From an uncultured Clostridia bacterium (GTDB lineage Bacteria > Bacillota > Clostridia > Oscillospirales > Ruminococcaceae), in the NCBI GenBank assembly GCA_944385905.1, contig CALWZA010000019.1:1-37534 (forward strand): DNA of 37,534 nucleotides. The letters are read 5' to 3'. The notes under the pieces were generated by a model that worked only from the letters and a program-made list of their open reading frames with translations, made no database searches and was not told where the DNA came from. The first letter of the stretch is position 1. The number at the start of each line of letters is the position of its first letter. This document shows, one piece after another, positions 17,117 through 26,373 of the stretch. The translations under genes were made by a program, and so were the position numbers.

Positions 17117-18256
17117 CTATATTTCGTTTTGTATATTTATTTTTGATATTTTTCCATTACTGACTGTATAAACAGATGAATATTTATCTTTTGGTATAGT
17201 ATTTATATCACAGCAAGTGATGATTACCTGCATATTGTCAATAGAATTCAGGACAAAATTTTGCCTTAAAGGGTCGAGCTCGCTTAAAACGTCGTCGAGC
17301 AAAACAACGGGTGAATCCTCGGTTTCCTCGGTGAGAATATACGCCTGAGCGAGCTTTAAAACAAGCGCGACTGAACGGTTTTGCCCCTGCGAGCAGAATT
17401 CACGGGAGGAAAGTCCGTTTACATATGTTATAAGGTCGTCACGGTGGGTTCCCGCCTGAGTAAATCCAAGCCTTAAATCGTCTTTTCTGTTTTTTTTCAA
17501 AAGCTCGAGGTATTCGTCCGCCATTTCGCCGCTGTAATCGGTTCTTCCCTCAAGATTTGTATAAACTGTCGAAGAATAGCTGAGAGTCAGTTCTTCTTTT
17601 CCTCCTGTCATGGCTTCATAAAGCCTTTTTGCGAATTCTCCGAGCTTTTTTGAATAAGTGTATCTCAAAACAGAAATATAAGCGCACAGCTTCGCGAGCT
17701 GCTCGTCCCAAACCTCAAGCTCTGACACATCCGCAAATCCCATGTTTATATTTTTGATAAGAGTATTACGCTGAGTAATAATCGCGTCGTATTTCGCGCA
17801 TACGGGAGCGAATCCAGGCTTAATCTGAGAGATTGAAAGGTCTAAAAATCTGCGCCGATTGTCAGGCGAGCCTTTCGCAAGCTCTAAATCGTCGGGAGTA
17901 AAAACCACGCATTTTAAGCTTCCGAACAGTTTTGACGGCGCTTTTAGCTTAACTCCGTTTTGAGTGACAAGCTTGTCTCGGATGTTGTTTCTGTCTATAC
18001 TGAGAGTAATATTCTGCTTCCGCTGTTTATCCGAAAAATCTATATTTATTTCAGCGATTCTCTCTCCGATTTTAATAAAATCCCTGTCTTTTCCTCCCCG
18101 AAAGCTTTTCGCCCCGGTGCAAAGCCAGACCGCCTCGATTAAATTGGTTTTTCCCTGAGCGTTCTGCCCGGAAAAAACGTTAAGCCTTTTATCGAGAACT
18201 ACATCAACCTTTTCGAGATTTCTGAAACAATCCGCTCTTATCCTGTTTATAAACAT
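17117..18256 (-). CDS. recF: DNA replication/repair protein RecF
   Basis: The 379-residue SMC-like ATPase helps load RecA at gapped DNA. Seen: Walker A GQNAQGKT (30-37), the FRNLEKVDV N-terminal hallmark, the signature-type region FCSQGQNRSVALVLKLAQ, and Walker B PVVLLDDVLSELD. Length is normal. It starts 4 bases after the S4-domain gene, in the conserved dnaN-yaaA-recF-remB-gyrB order. Confidence 0.96.
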   Translation of the reverse strand: MFINRIRADCFRNLEKVDVVLDKRLNVFSGQNAQGKTNLIEAVWLCTGAKSFRGGKDRDFIKIGERIAEINIDFSDKQRKQNITLSIDRNNIRDKLVTQNGVKLKAPSKLFGSLKCVVFTPDDLELAKGSPDNRRRFLDLSISQIKPGFAPVCAKYDAIITQRNTLIKNINMGFADVSELEVWDEQLAKLCAYISVLRYTYSKKLGEFAKRLYEAMTGGKEELTLSYSSTVYTNLEGRTDYSGEMADEYLELLKKNRKDDLRLGFTQAGTHRDDLITYVNGLSSREFCSQGQNRSVALVLKLAQAYILTEETEDSPVVLLDDVLSELDPLRQNFVLNSIDNMQVIITCCDINTIPKDKYSSVYTVSNGKISKINIQNEI

Positions 18257-18260
18257 AATT

Positions 18261-18479
18261 TTAAATTATCTCTGCTTCCGCCTGAGCGTTCGGGATACAA
18301 ACTACGTCTCCCTGCCTCAGCTTTTTTCCTCTCATCGTGCAGATTTCGCCGTTTACCTCTACTTGTCCGCTTTGAACAAGCTCTTTAGCAATGCCTCCTG
18401 TTTCGCACATTCCGGAAAATTTCAGAAACGAATCAAGCTTTATAAACTCGGTTGAGATTTTAATTTTTTCTCTTTTCAT
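18261..18479 (-). CDS. yaaA: S4-domain RNA-binding protein, YaaA type
   Basis: The 72-residue protein consists almost wholly of an S4 RNA-binding domain: [23 protein letters not shown] then [21 protein letters not shown]. In Bacillus the equivalent (YaaA/RlbA) lies between dnaN and recF and is thought to act on ribosomes. I take the ATG at 18479 as start; an upstream TTG would add five residues but has no ribosome binding site. It follows dnaN by about 20 bases. Confidence 0.88.
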   Translation of the reverse strand: MKREKIKISTEFIKLDSFLKFSGMCETGGIAKELVQSGQVEVNGEICTMRGKKLRQGDVVCIPNAQAEAEII

Positions 18480-18502
18480 TATAAACCCGTCCAAATTCAG
18501 AA

Positions 18503-19609
18503 CTAATCGTTTTTAAGCCTTACGGGAAGCACAAGGAACGTATACTCTCCGCCTTTTTCAGGAATCATTTTCATCGGAAGGTTTCCGCTGTTCATCAAAA
18601 GCCTTACCTTTTCGTCCGAAACAGTCTTAAGCGGATCTAAAAAATACTTGCAGTTAAAGCCTATTTCAATTTTCGGGCCTGTGATGTCTGCATAAACCGT
18701 ATCGTTCATTTTTCCGATTGAAGTATGACACGACATTTTCATTTCCCCGTTTTCAAAAACGCATTTTACAGGGCTTTTTATTCTTTCATTTATCAAAAGC
18801 GACGCTCTTTCAAGGCAGTCTATAAGCTCTCTTTTTGAAACGATTACTTCCGTAACGGCTGACTGAGGTATCGAGCCTTTGTAATTGTGAAATTCTCCCT
18901 CCAAAAGCCTTGAAAAAACGGTATAGCCTGAAATTTCAAAAGTTATGTGCTTTTTTGACGCTTTGATAACGCAGGTCAGCTCGTCGTCATCTTTCAAAAG
19001 CCTTGAAATTTCAATAAGAGTTTTTGAGGGAACGACAAATTTATAGCTTCCGTCGTTTTTAATCGGCTCCGTTCTGACAGCAAGCCTGTAACCGTCCAAA
19101 GCTACCATATTAAAGGTGTTGTTTTCGATTTCAAAAAGCTCTCCCTTCAAAATCGGCTTTATATCGCTTTGGCTGACGGCAAATATAGTCTGGTTTATCA
19201 TGCTTTTTAAAACAGGCTGGGAAACCTCAATGCTGTCTCCGTCCGAAAGCTCGGGAATTTCGGGATACTCCTCCGCTGAAATTGCCGTAATAGAGTATTC
19301 TGTCATTCCTCCCGAAATAGTGACGCTGAGATTTGACGCGACTTCAATTAAAATCTCATCGGTAGGCATTCTCTTTATAATATCCGAAAACAGCCTTGAA
19401 TTTATTATTATTTCTCCCTCATCGTCGGATTTTACGGAAATTTCGGTAATTATTCCGATTTCAAGGTCATATCCTGTAAGATTGAGAACCGAATTTTTCA
19501 ATTTGAGTTTGATTCCCTCAAGAGCCGTAATGGTAGATTTATCAGCGACTGCTTTTGAAACGTTAGTTATAGCTTCATAAAGGCTTTGCTTATTGCATAT
19601 AAATTTCAT
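18503..19609 (-). CDS. dnaN: DNA polymerase III beta subunit (sliding clamp)
   Basis: The 368-residue protein forms the ring clamp that tethers the replicative polymerase. The N-terminus [22 protein letters not shown], the three repeated clamp domains, and the C-terminus [15 protein letters not shown] (peptide-binding pocket end) are typical. GGAGG lies 6 bases before the ATG. It is first in the dnaN-yaaA-recF part of the cluster, separated from dnaA by the presumed origin. Confidence 0.97.
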   Translation of the reverse strand: MKFICNKQSLYEAITNVSKAVADKSTITALEGIKLKLKNSVLNLTGYDLEIGIITEISVKSDDEGEIIINSRLFSDIIKRMPTDEILIEVASNLSVTISGGMTEYSITAISAEEYPEIPELSDGDSIEVSQPVLKSMINQTIFAVSQSDIKPILKGELFEIENNTFNMVALDGYRLAVRTEPIKNDGSYKFVVPSKTLIEISRLLKDDDELTCVIKASKKHITFEISGYTVFSRLLEGEFHNYKGSIPQSAVTEVIVSKRELIDCLERASLLINERIKSPVKCVFENGEMKMSCHTSIGKMNDTVYADITGPKIEIGFNCKYFLDPLKTVSDEKVRLLMNSGNLPMKMIPEKGGEYTFLVLPVRLKND

Positions 19610-20104
19610 TTTATACCTCCATACATAAATCGATAAAATTAAAAGAAAGATTTCAACATCGTAAAAATTATAAATAATATTAAAGCAATAATTTTTTGCT
19701 TAAATAAATGAATGTATAAATATAAAAATAGTTTTAGTAGTAGAGGCTGTTAGTTTGTTGATAAACCTCGCAGACTGCTTTATAAAAGGCAAAAACACAT
19801 TAAATATTTTTCAACGCTACTTAAACTGTTTTATCAAGGAAAAATGTGTATGTTAAAACTGTTGATATTTTTCGGTTGAAAGTTGAGTAAGTTTTAAAAA
19901 AATTGTTGAAAGAAAAAATTTTAAACATTCAACATATTAAACAGAGTTTTCAACAATTTTTAAATCTGTTGAAACCGCCTTGGCTAAAGGATTTTTAATG
20001 TTGAAAGATACTGAAATGTTTTGTTGAGTTGAATATATGTTGAAAATAAAATTTTCAAACAGTCCAAAGAAAATTATTTTAAAAAGATTTTTCGGCAGAT
20101 AATT
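19610..20104. other. oriC: Probable oriC: AT-rich dnaA-dnaN gap with GTTGAA array
   Basis: This 495-base gap has no gene. It is strongly AT-rich and from about 19810 to 20044 holds about eleven GTTGAA/GTTGAG or inverse TTCAAC motifs (for example 19875, 19915, 19928 inverse, 19949 inverse, 19968, 20000, 20023, 20028, 20039). A 9-mer TGTTGATAA at 19756-19764 differs by one base from the DnaA box TGTGGATAA; TGTTGATAT follows at 19860. Several array members (TGTTGAAAA) match the box at 7 of 9 places. Closer to dnaN, AAGCAA/TTGCTT (19683-19701) form a hairpin. Position between dnaA and dnaN, and genes reading away on both sides, suggest the replication origin. Confidence 0.7.
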
Positions 20105-21469
20105 TTATATATTTTTGAGGTTTTTGATTATGTCGTCAACTGTTTCCTTGAGGTCGGAATTTTTTGAAAGAATCTTTTTGACGTCTTTGTATGAGATTGT
20201 CATTGTCGAGTGGTCTCTCTTAAACTCCTCTCCGATGTTTGTATAGCTCATTCCTTTTACCTCACGGATAAGGTAAATGGCAATTTTTCTCGCAAGTGAA
20301 GTCTGCGCGTTTCTGTTTTGGCTTCTGATATCCTCAACCGAAACGTTAAATGAATTTGCGACCTCCGAAAGAATTTTGTCAACCGTTATTTCCGCAGGCT
20401 GACTGTCGATAAGAGTTTCTTTAATAACCCTCTGCGCCATTGAAATGCTCGGAATCTCGTTTGAGAACATCGTAAGTCCCTTGATTTTGTTGACCGCTCC
20501 CTCAAGCTGTCTTATGTTGACTTTTATTTTCTCGGCAATAAGCCTTGCCGCGGCGTCGGGAAGCTGCAAATCCAAAAGCTCGGCTTTTCTCTTGACAATA
20601 GCCATTCTGGTTTCAAAATCAGGAGCCGAAATATCCGCCTGAACTCCGAGTATAAACCTTGATTTCATTCTGTCCTCAAGCTTTTTCATTTTCGACGGAG
20701 AAATGTCAGAGGTTAAAACAATCTGTTTTCCGTTATTGTAAAGCTCGTTAAAGGTGTGGAAAAACTCCTCCTGAGTCATTTCCTTTCCGGCAATGAACTG
20801 AATGTCATCGACAAGAAGAAAATCGCATTTTCTGTATTTTTCATGAAAGGCGTAGGTGTTTTTATCCCCGACAGCCTTTACAAGCTCGTTTGTAAAGCTT
20901 TCGCCGGTGGTGTAGATAACGTTCATTTCGGGATGCCTGTTTCTCACCTCGTGCTCAATCGCTTTCATAAGATGGGTTTTTCCGAGCCCTGAGTCTCCGT
21001 AAATAAAAAGAGGGTTGAAAACATCCTTTGAAACAATTGCGCCGCTGTTGTTTATTCCCGCCACAGCAGTCGAAAAAGCATATGCAAGCTCGTTTGACTT
21101 TCCCTTGATGAAGTTGTCAAAGGTAAGCTCATAGCTGCCTTTTCTGTGAGTCTGCTTCATTTCTTCCATTCTGCGCTCAACTTCGGCAAAACCGTTCTGC
21201 TCAACCGCCGGAGGCTGCTGGCGTGTCAAAAGTTCGATTTTGACCTTAAAGCCAAGAGTTTCCAAAAAGCCTCTCTCTAAAACGTCAAGATATACTTCGT
21301 TTGTCGTTTTTTTAGTAAACTCGTTTTCGGTCAGAATGTAAGCGGTTGAATTTTCAAGCTTGACCGGTTCGAGAGTTTTTATCCATTTGTTATATCCGAT
21401 TTCACTGACACTCGGATCGGAAAGGCAGTATTTCTTCACGTTTTCAAACACTTCAAAGAAAGACTCCAT
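20105..21469 (-). CDS. dnaA: Chromosomal replication initiator DnaA
   Basis: The 454-residue AAA+ protein binds origin boxes and opens DNA. Seen: domain I (1-80), a short linker (about 81-112), the AAA+ core with Walker A GDSGLGKTH (158-166), Walker B LLVDDIQF (218-225) and MKSRFILGV sensor region, and the domain IV helix-turn-helix (363-454). The recognition signature reads KRDHSTMTIS, whereas the usual form is GRDHTTVIHA, so two otherwise strongly conserved positions differ. The ATG follows GGAATGG, a modest ribosome binding site. Confidence 0.97.
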   Translation of the reverse strand: MESFFEVFENVKKYCLSDPSVSEIGYNKWIKTLEPVKLENSTAYILTENEFTKKTTNEVYLDVLERGFLETLGFKVKIELLTRQQPPAVEQNGFAEVERRMEEMKQTHRKGSYELTFDNFIKGKSNELAYAFSTAVAGINNSGAIVSKDVFNPLFIYGDSGLGKTHLMKAIEHEVRNRHPEMNVIYTTGESFTNELVKAVGDKNTYAFHEKYRKCDFLLVDDIQFIAGKEMTQEEFFHTFNELYNNGKQIVLTSDISPSKMKKLEDRMKSRFILGVQADISAPDFETRMAIVKRKAELLDLQLPDAAARLIAEKIKVNIRQLEGAVNKIKGLTMFSNEIPSISMAQRVIKETLIDSQPAEITVDKILSEVANSFNVSVEDIRSQNRNAQTSLARKIAIYLIREVKGMSYTNIGEEFKRDHSTMTISYKDVKKILSKNSDLKETVDDIIKNLKNI

Positions 21470-21529
21470 TAAATTTTACCATTCCTTTCAAAAAAGAAAA
21501 TGTCATTATTTTGAAAATAACGTTAAAAA

Positions 21530-21555
21530 TAATGGATAAAAATATTTATCCATTA
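21530..21555. promoter_or_regulatory. Inverted pair of DnaA-box-like sites in the dnaA leader
   Basis: An 11-bp perfect inverted repeat (21530-21540 and 21545-21555, 4-base centre) gives two copies of TTATCCATT facing each other, 7 of 9 identical to the DnaA box TTATCCACA. It lies just downstream of the predicted dnaA start site, suited to DnaA autoregulation. Confidence 0.6.
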
Positions 21556-21571
21556 TAACTTCTCAATTATA

Positions 21572-21600
21572 ATTATATCACATCAAACTTATTTTTGCAA
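21572..21600 (-). promoter_or_regulatory. dnaA promoter
   Basis: On the minus strand TTGCAA (21595-21600), a 17-base spacer and TATAAT (21572-21577) form a good promoter about 100 bases before the dnaA start codon. Confidence 0.75.
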
Positions 21601-21710
21601 GCAAATAATATTATTTAATAGTATAATATATTATAAATATTTATAATAAGGGAAGAAAACCGTTCGCAAAAAAATTATAACAGAATTTTGTTAAAATAAT
21701 ATGAACACTC

Positions 21711-21740
21711 TTGACACGGGGATATAAGATAATATATAAT
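21711..21740 (+). promoter_or_regulatory. rpmH promoter
   Basis: TTGACA (21711-21716), an 18-base spacer and TATAAT (21735-21740) lie about 80 bases before rpmH and diverge from the dnaA promoter. Confidence 0.85.
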
Positions 21741-21820
21741 GTTAGCTTGTAGGGGTTTCTGCGCATAAAAAATGTATAACGCAAACCCGTTTCTATTTTA
21801 ACCGATTGGAGGCAGGAATA

Positions 21821-21955
21821 ATGAAAAGAACATATCAGCCGAAAAAGCTTCAGAGAAAAAAAGAACATGGATTTATGAAAAGAATGGCAACTAAAAACGG
21901 CCGTAAGGTTTTAGCTCGCAGACGCGCAAAGGGTAGAGCAAGACTTTCTTACTAA
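21821..21955 (+). CDS. rpmH: Ribosomal protein bL34
   Basis: The 44-residue basic protein starts [18 protein letters not shown] and ends [12 protein letters not shown], the standard L34 sequence of the large subunit. GGAGG lies about 8 bases before the ATG. It heads the plus-strand arm next to dnaA, in the universal rpmH-rnpA order, with a terminator following that must be read through or bypassed for rnpA. Confidence 0.97.
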   Translation: MKRTYQPKKLQRKKEHGFMKRMATKNGRKVLARRRAKGRARLSY

Positions 21956-21961
21956 TCCGCT

Positions 21962-21990
21962 GACCACCTTTTGTGTGGTCTTTCTTTTTA
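21962..21990 (+). terminator. Terminator or attenuator after rpmH
   Basis: GACCAC (21962-21967) pairs with GTGGTC (21975-21980), followed by TTTCTTTTT. It probably reduces rnpA expression relative to rpmH. Confidence 0.75.
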
Positions 21991-22061
21991 TCGGGGAATA
22001 TCGGCGGGAAAACAAATAAAATAACAAATGCGGAAAGAGAGATTCTGAGGCAAGAGGAAAA

Positions 22062-22430
22062 ATGCTTTTCACCCAAACTATAAAAGACAATAAGATTTTT
22101 ACCGCGCTTTTTAAAAAAGGAAAGTTTACGTCATGCGGTTTTATTGTCGTGTATTACCGAACAAATAATCTTCCGTTTAACAGACTCGGAATAACAACCG
22201 GTAAAAAGGTCGGAAACGCTGTTGAGAGAAACCGCGCCAGAAGAATTATCAGAGCCGGATACAGAATCAGCGAAGCGGAACTGCCCATCGGTTTTGACAT
22301 TGTAATAGTTGCGAGGGCGGATATTCGCGGAAGAAAAAGCACCGATATTGAAAAGTTTCTTAAAACCCGTTTAAACAAAGAGCTTTTAAAAGCTATCGGA
22401 AAAAGCGCAAAAAATGAGAATAATATTTGA
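22062..22430 (+). CDS. rnpA: Ribonuclease P protein component
   Basis: The 122-residue basic protein assists the RNase P RNA in trimming tRNA 5' ends. The family motif [13 protein letters not shown] (RNR box) and the preceding [12 protein letters not shown] are present. AGAGG precedes the ATG. Its 3' end overlaps the yidD start by 17 bases, as in many Firmicutes. Confidence 0.95.
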   Translation: MLFTQTIKDNKIFTALFKKGKFTSCGFIVVYYRTNNLPFNRLGITTGKKVGNAVERNRARRIIRAGYRISEAELPIGFDIVIVARADIRGRKSTDIEKFLKTRLNKELLKAIGKSAKNENNI

Positions 22431-22722
22431 AGCACTGATAAAAGTTTATAAGAAGTTTATATCACCGATAAAAGGAGCACCCCGATGCAAATATTACCCA
22501 TCATGCTCCTCATACGCTCTTGAGGCGTTTAAAATTCACGGTTCCGTAAAAGGAATTATACTTTCAGGCTGGAGAATTTTAAGATGCAATCCGTGGAGTA
22601 TGGGCGGAATAGACTATGTTCCGCAGAAATTTGCCGACGCTTTTAAAAAGAAAAACGGTCGGTTCAATAACAGATACCCTTGTGAAAAATCTGAATATTC
22701 CGTTTTGGAGGACACAAAATGA
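22414..22722 (+). CDS. yidD: Membrane protein insertion factor YidD
   Basis: The 102-residue protein shows the family motif [19 protein letters not shown], then [17 protein letters not shown]. It is a small membrane-associated factor thought to assist YidC insertion. It overlaps rnpA at the start and yidC by four bases (ATGA) at the end, so the three are translationally coupled. The last 25 residues or so are a non-conserved extension. Confidence 0.94.
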   Translation: MRIIFEALIKVYKKFISPIKGAPRCKYYPSCSSYALEAFKIHGSVKGIILSGWRILRCNPWSMGGIDYVPQKFADAFKKKNGRFNNRYPCEKSEYSVLEDTK

Positions 22723-23996
22723 ACATAATATCCATTCCATTTGGCTGGCTGATGAAGCTTTGCTACATGATAGTTAAAAACTATGGAATAGCGCTTATAC
22801 TTTTTACTTTTTTAATTAAGCTTATTTTATTCCCTCTTTCGGTTAAACAGCAGAAATCAAGCGCGAGAATGGCAAGACTTTCGCCGAAGCTTGAAAAAAT
22901 TAAAAAGCAGTACGCAAACAATCAGCAGAAAATGAACGAGGAAACTCAGAAGCTCTATGCCGAGGAAAATATAAATCCTATGGAGAGCTGTCTTCCGGCT
23001 ATTCTTTCGATTGTAGTGCTTTTCGCTATTATCGACGTTGTATACTGCCCGCTTACCTATGTTTCAGGTCTTGATAAAGCTGAAATCAAGGAATCTACAA
23101 CTCTTCTTACAAACATAGTGACCGCTGCGGAAGAACTTGATAAAAATGATTTGACTGTTTCTCAGCTTTTGGCTGAAAATAAAGACGTCTATGAGACAAT
23201 AAACAGCTATGAAAAATCAAAGGCTTTGAAGGACGAAAACGGAAACAACGTAACACAGCAAGTAGCGGAAATTCTTTCTGCTCATGACGGTCTTGACGAG
23301 TATATCAACAATCCGTCAAAATTTTCTAAAAAGCTTATTTCTCACCCTGAGCTTTTAATGTTCAATATTTGCAGTGATGAAAATTATCAGGATATTTTCC
23401 CCCAGAAGGTTGTAGACGAGGTAAATAGCTTTGAATATACATTCCTCGGAATATTCCTGGGAAGTTTTCCGTCTTGGTCAAACGCGCTGGTGCTTATTCC
23501 GATACTTTCATGTCTGACTCAGCTCGCCTGCACGGTTGTTCAGCAGATTTTTACAAAGAAAAACAATCCGGCTGCCGCGAAGACAATGTCTTCTATGAAC
23601 GCGATGCTCTACATTCTGCCGGTATTCTCACTTTGGATCGCGTTTTCATATCCTGCCGGTCTGGGTATTTACTGGATTATTTCATCGGTGTTCGCTCTTA
23701 TTCAGATTATTGTTCTTAACGTTATCTACACCCCTGCTTATATGGAAAAGCTCGCGGTTAAGGAAGCCGCAAGCAATAAGAAAAAGAAGAAAAAATCTTT
23801 CTATCAGAAAATGCTTGAGGCTCAGCAGCTTCAAAACGGAACCGCTCCGTCGTCAAGAAATGTCGATATTGAGGAAGTTGATCAAACAAAGCTTTCAAAG
23901 GCTGAAATCGCCGCGCTTAACAGAAAGCGCATAAATGAGGCGAGAAAGCGGATGGCTGAAAAATACGGAGACGAATATAACGAAACCGACGACTGA
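22719..23996 (+). CDS. yidC: Membrane protein insertase YidC/Oxa1
   Basis: The 425-residue insertase places proteins in the membrane. Seen: TM1 with the conserved basic residue of the hydrophilic groove (Lys34 in [15 protein letters not shown]), the cytoplasmic helical hairpin rich in K and Q (45-90), TM2 (about 92-114), and the conserved [15 protein letters not shown] near the last segments, then a basic tail. There is no lipoprotein signal. The outer loop between TM2 and TM3 is about 120 residues (about 118-240), much longer than the roughly 30-50 of Bacillus SpoIIIJ. The gene follows yidD with a four-base overlap. Confidence 0.94.
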   Translation: MNIISIPFGWLMKLCYMIVKNYGIALILFTFLIKLILFPLSVKQQKSSARMARLSPKLEKIKKQYANNQQKMNEETQKLYAEENINPMESCLPAILSIVVLFAIIDVVYCPLTYVSGLDKAEIKESTTLLTNIVTAAEELDKNDLTVSQLLAENKDVYETINSYEKSKALKDENGNNVTQQVAEILSAHDGLDEYINNPSKFSKKLISHPELLMFNICSDENYQDIFPQKVVDEVNSFEYTFLGIFLGSFPSWSNALVLIPILSCLTQLACTVVQQIFTKKNNPAAAKTMSSMNAMLYILPVFSLWIAFSYPAGLGIYWIISSVFALIQIIVLNVIYTPAYMEKLAVKEAASNKKKKKKSFYQKMLEAQQLQNGTAPSSRNVDIEEVDQTKLSKAEIAALNRKRINEARKRMAEKYGDEYNETDD

Positions 23997-24030
23997 TAAA
24001 TTTTTGATTGGCTTTAAAAGAGAAAATTAT

Positions 24031-24050
24031 CGGACAGCTTTGTCCGTTTT
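24031..24050 (+). terminator. Weak hairpin between yidC and jag
   Basis: CGGACA (24031-24036) and TGTCCG (24041-24046) close a 4-base loop, followed by TTTT. It may cause partial termination. Confidence 0.4.
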
Positions 24051-24069
24051 GAAAGGAATGTAAAAATAT

Positions 24070-24888
24070 ATGAAACAGACATTCACCGCTAAAACTGTTG
24101 AGGAAGCTGTCTCGGCGGCTTCGGAAGCTTTTAAGGTAAGCGCTGAAAAAATCAAAGTTACTGTTTTGGAAGAGCCGAAAAAAGGCTTTCTCGGTATTGT
24201 GAAAGGCGAGGCTAAAATCGAAGCCGAATATGAGCCTTCAAAGGGCGAAATCGCCGCTGATTATATTTCAAAGGTCATGACCGTTATGGGCTTTGAAACT
24301 CCGCAGATAAGCGTTGAGGAAAACGAATCGGGCGCGGCTTTGGTTATTTCGGGAAACGGAGCAGAGGGAATTATCGGAAAAAGAGGAGAGGTTATAGACG
24401 CCGTTCAGTATCTCTCATCTCTCGTATGCAATAAAAACAGCAAGGATTATTACAGAATATCGCTCGACTGCGGCGGTTTCAGGGCAAAGAGAAAGGTTCA
24501 GCTTGAGGAGCTTGCGAAAAAAATCGCGGCAAACGTCAAAAAAAGCGGAAGAACAACCGCTCTTGAACCAATGAATCCGTATGAAAGAAGAATTATTCAC
24601 GCCGCGGTTTCAGAAATCGAGGGAGTCACTTCACGCTCTGTCGGCGAGGAGCCTTACAGAAAGGTTCTAATAAGCTCGACCGAGAAAAAGCCATATAATT
24701 CGGAAAAAGGCGGCTTCAGAAAGAGCGGCTCGAGAAACGACGGTGAAAAAAGAAGCAGACGCAGAGACGAAAACTACACTCCGCAGAGAAAAGAATTCGA
24801 TATATCGTCGTCGTTTGAGAAAGATTACAAAAGACCCAAGCCCGAGGACGAAATGGAAAGCGGTCTCTATTCAAAAATTGAGGTTTAA
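24070..24888 (+). CDS. jag: RNA-binding protein Jag/KhpB
   Basis: The 272-residue protein has a Jag-N domain (1-50, MKQTFTAKTVEEAVSAA, GFLGIVKGEAKIEAEY), a KH domain with the GNGAEGIIGKRGEVIDA loop, and an R3H domain with NPYERRIIHAAVSE. In Firmicutes it works with KhpA in binding many RNAs and affects cell growth and division. The C-terminal 60 residues or so are charged and low in complexity, longer than in Bacillus. AAAGGAATG precedes the ATG. It follows yidC as usual, and a strong terminator ends this block. Confidence 0.93.
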   Translation: MKQTFTAKTVEEAVSAASEAFKVSAEKIKVTVLEEPKKGFLGIVKGEAKIEAEYEPSKGEIAADYISKVMTVMGFETPQISVEENESGAALVISGNGAEGIIGKRGEVIDAVQYLSSLVCNKNSKDYYRISLDCGGFRAKRKVQLEELAKKIAANVKKSGRTTALEPMNPYERRIIHAAVSEIEGVTSRSVGEEPYRKVLISSTEKKPYNSEKGGFRKSGSRNDGEKRSRRRDENYTPQRKEFDISSSFEKDYKRPKPEDEMESGLYSKIEV

Positions 24889-24905
24889 GGCTTGAAATAA
24901 CTGCG

Positions 24906-24936
24906 AAACGGGCGGATATCTGCCCGTTTTTGTTTT
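24906..24936 (+). terminator. Terminator after jag
   Basis: AAACGGGC (24906-24913) pairs with GCCCGTTT (24922-24929), followed by TTGTTTT. Confidence 0.88.
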
Positions 24937-24950
24937 AAGGAATGATAAAG

Positions 24951-26330
24951 ATGAGTACAATTTGCGCTGTTTCAACACCAAACGCTGTGGGAGGAATTTC
25001 GGTTATCAGAATGTCCGGCGAAGACGCTGTAAAAATCGCGGCGAAAATCTTTCAACCTTTCGGCGGAAAGGCTGTTGAAAAAATGGCTGGGCATACCTGC
25101 GTATACGGAAAAATAGTCAGCGAAAATGAGATTATCGACGACGGACTTCTAACCGTTTTTCTTGCCCCGAAAAGCTATACGGGTGAAAATACCGCTGAAA
25201 TTTCCTGCCACGGAGGTCTTTTGGTGACTCAAAAGGTGCTTGAGGCGTGTATTTCGGCAGGCGCTGAGCCGGCTTTGGCTGGAGAGTTTACAAAACGCGC
25301 GTTTTTAAACGGAAAGCTCTCTCTTTCTCAGGCTGAGGCTGTCGCAGACCTCATTTCAGCCTCAGGCTCTGAAATGCTAAAAAGCGCAAACTCAATGCGT
25401 GAGGGAAGCCTTTACCGCTCGGTTAAAAAAACCACCGACTCGCTTGTGGCTTTGCTCGGAGACTTGGCGGCTTGGGTTGATTATCCCGAGGAGGATATCC
25501 CCGAGGTTGACCCGAAAGCTATGCTCAGCACCCTAGATACAGCTCAAAAATCCCTAAAAAAGGTTCTTTCCGATTACTCTGCCGGAAGAATTTTCAGAGA
25601 GGGAATTGAAACCGCTGTCGTCGGAAAGCCGAATGTCGGAAAATCAACCTTTATGAACATGCTTTTGGGATATCAGAGAAGCATTGTAACCGATATTGCC
25701 GGCACGACGAGGGATATTGTTGAGGAAAGCGTAAGGCTCGGAGACGTGGTTTTGAAAGTGTCTGACACAGCCGGAATCAGGCAGACAGACGATGTTGTTG
25801 AGAGCATGGGCGTCGAGCTTGCCAAAAGGTGCATAGAGAGAGCTGAGCTTATAATCGCAGTTTTTGACGGCTCAAGAGAATTTTCGGACGACGACCTAGA
25901 GCTTTGCACAGAGGTTTCGTCGGCAAAAGAGTCGGGAGCAAAGTGCATAGCGGTTGTTAACAAAACCGATTTGGAGCGGAAATTTGAGCTTTTGCCGCAG
26001 TTTCAACAGGTTTTTGATTCGGTTGTTGAAATTTCAGCGGTAAATCCCGAGGAAAGAGACAAGATAACTAAAGCCGTGTTTGATATTTTCAAGCTTTCAA
26101 ACACAGGCTCGGACGCGAGAATTTTTGTAAACGAAAGACAGAAGCTCTGCATAGAAAACGCTGTTAAATGCCTTGATGAGGCGGTTTCATGCGTTTTGTC
26201 AGGGGTAACTCTTGACGGTGTGACCGTTTTGATAGACAGGGCGGCGCAGTCGCTTATGGAGCTCAGCGGTGAAAAAGTGTCCGATTCGGTTGTAAACGAG
26301 GTTTTCAGCCGTTTCTGCGTAGGAAAATAA
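24951..26330 (+). CDS. mnmE: tRNA modification GTPase MnmE
   Basis: The 459-residue GTPase works with MnmG to modify uridine 34 of certain tRNAs. Seen: the N-terminal formyl-tetrahydrofolate-binding domain (TICAVSTPNAVGGISVIR), the inserted G domain with GKPNVGKS (225-232), TAGIRQTDDVVE and NKTD, and the C-terminal FCVGK, whose Cys is catalytic in the family. I start at the ATG at 24951 because AAGGA lies 9 bases before it; an ATG three codons upstream has no space for a ribosome binding site. Confidence 0.96.
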   Translation: MSTICAVSTPNAVGGISVIRMSGEDAVKIAAKIFQPFGGKAVEKMAGHTCVYGKIVSENEIIDDGLLTVFLAPKSYTGENTAEISCHGGLLVTQKVLEACISAGAEPALAGEFTKRAFLNGKLSLSQAEAVADLISASGSEMLKSANSMREGSLYRSVKKTTDSLVALLGDLAAWVDYPEEDIPEVDPKAMLSTLDTAQKSLKKVLSDYSAGRIFREGIETAVVGKPNVGKSTFMNMLLGYQRSIVTDIAGTTRDIVEESVRLGDVVLKVSDTAGIRQTDDVVESMGVELAKRCIERAELIIAVFDGSREFSDDDLELCTEVSSAKESGAKCIAVVNKTDLERKFELLPQFQQVFDSVVEISAVNPEERDKITKAVFDIFKLSNTGSDARIFVNERQKLCIENAVKCLDEAVSCVLSGVTLDGVTVLIDRAAQSLMELSGEKVSDSVVNEVFSRFCVGK

Positions 26331-26373
26331 TTATTGAAATATGAAACAATCTAACCTTGAAAGGGCAAAGAGT

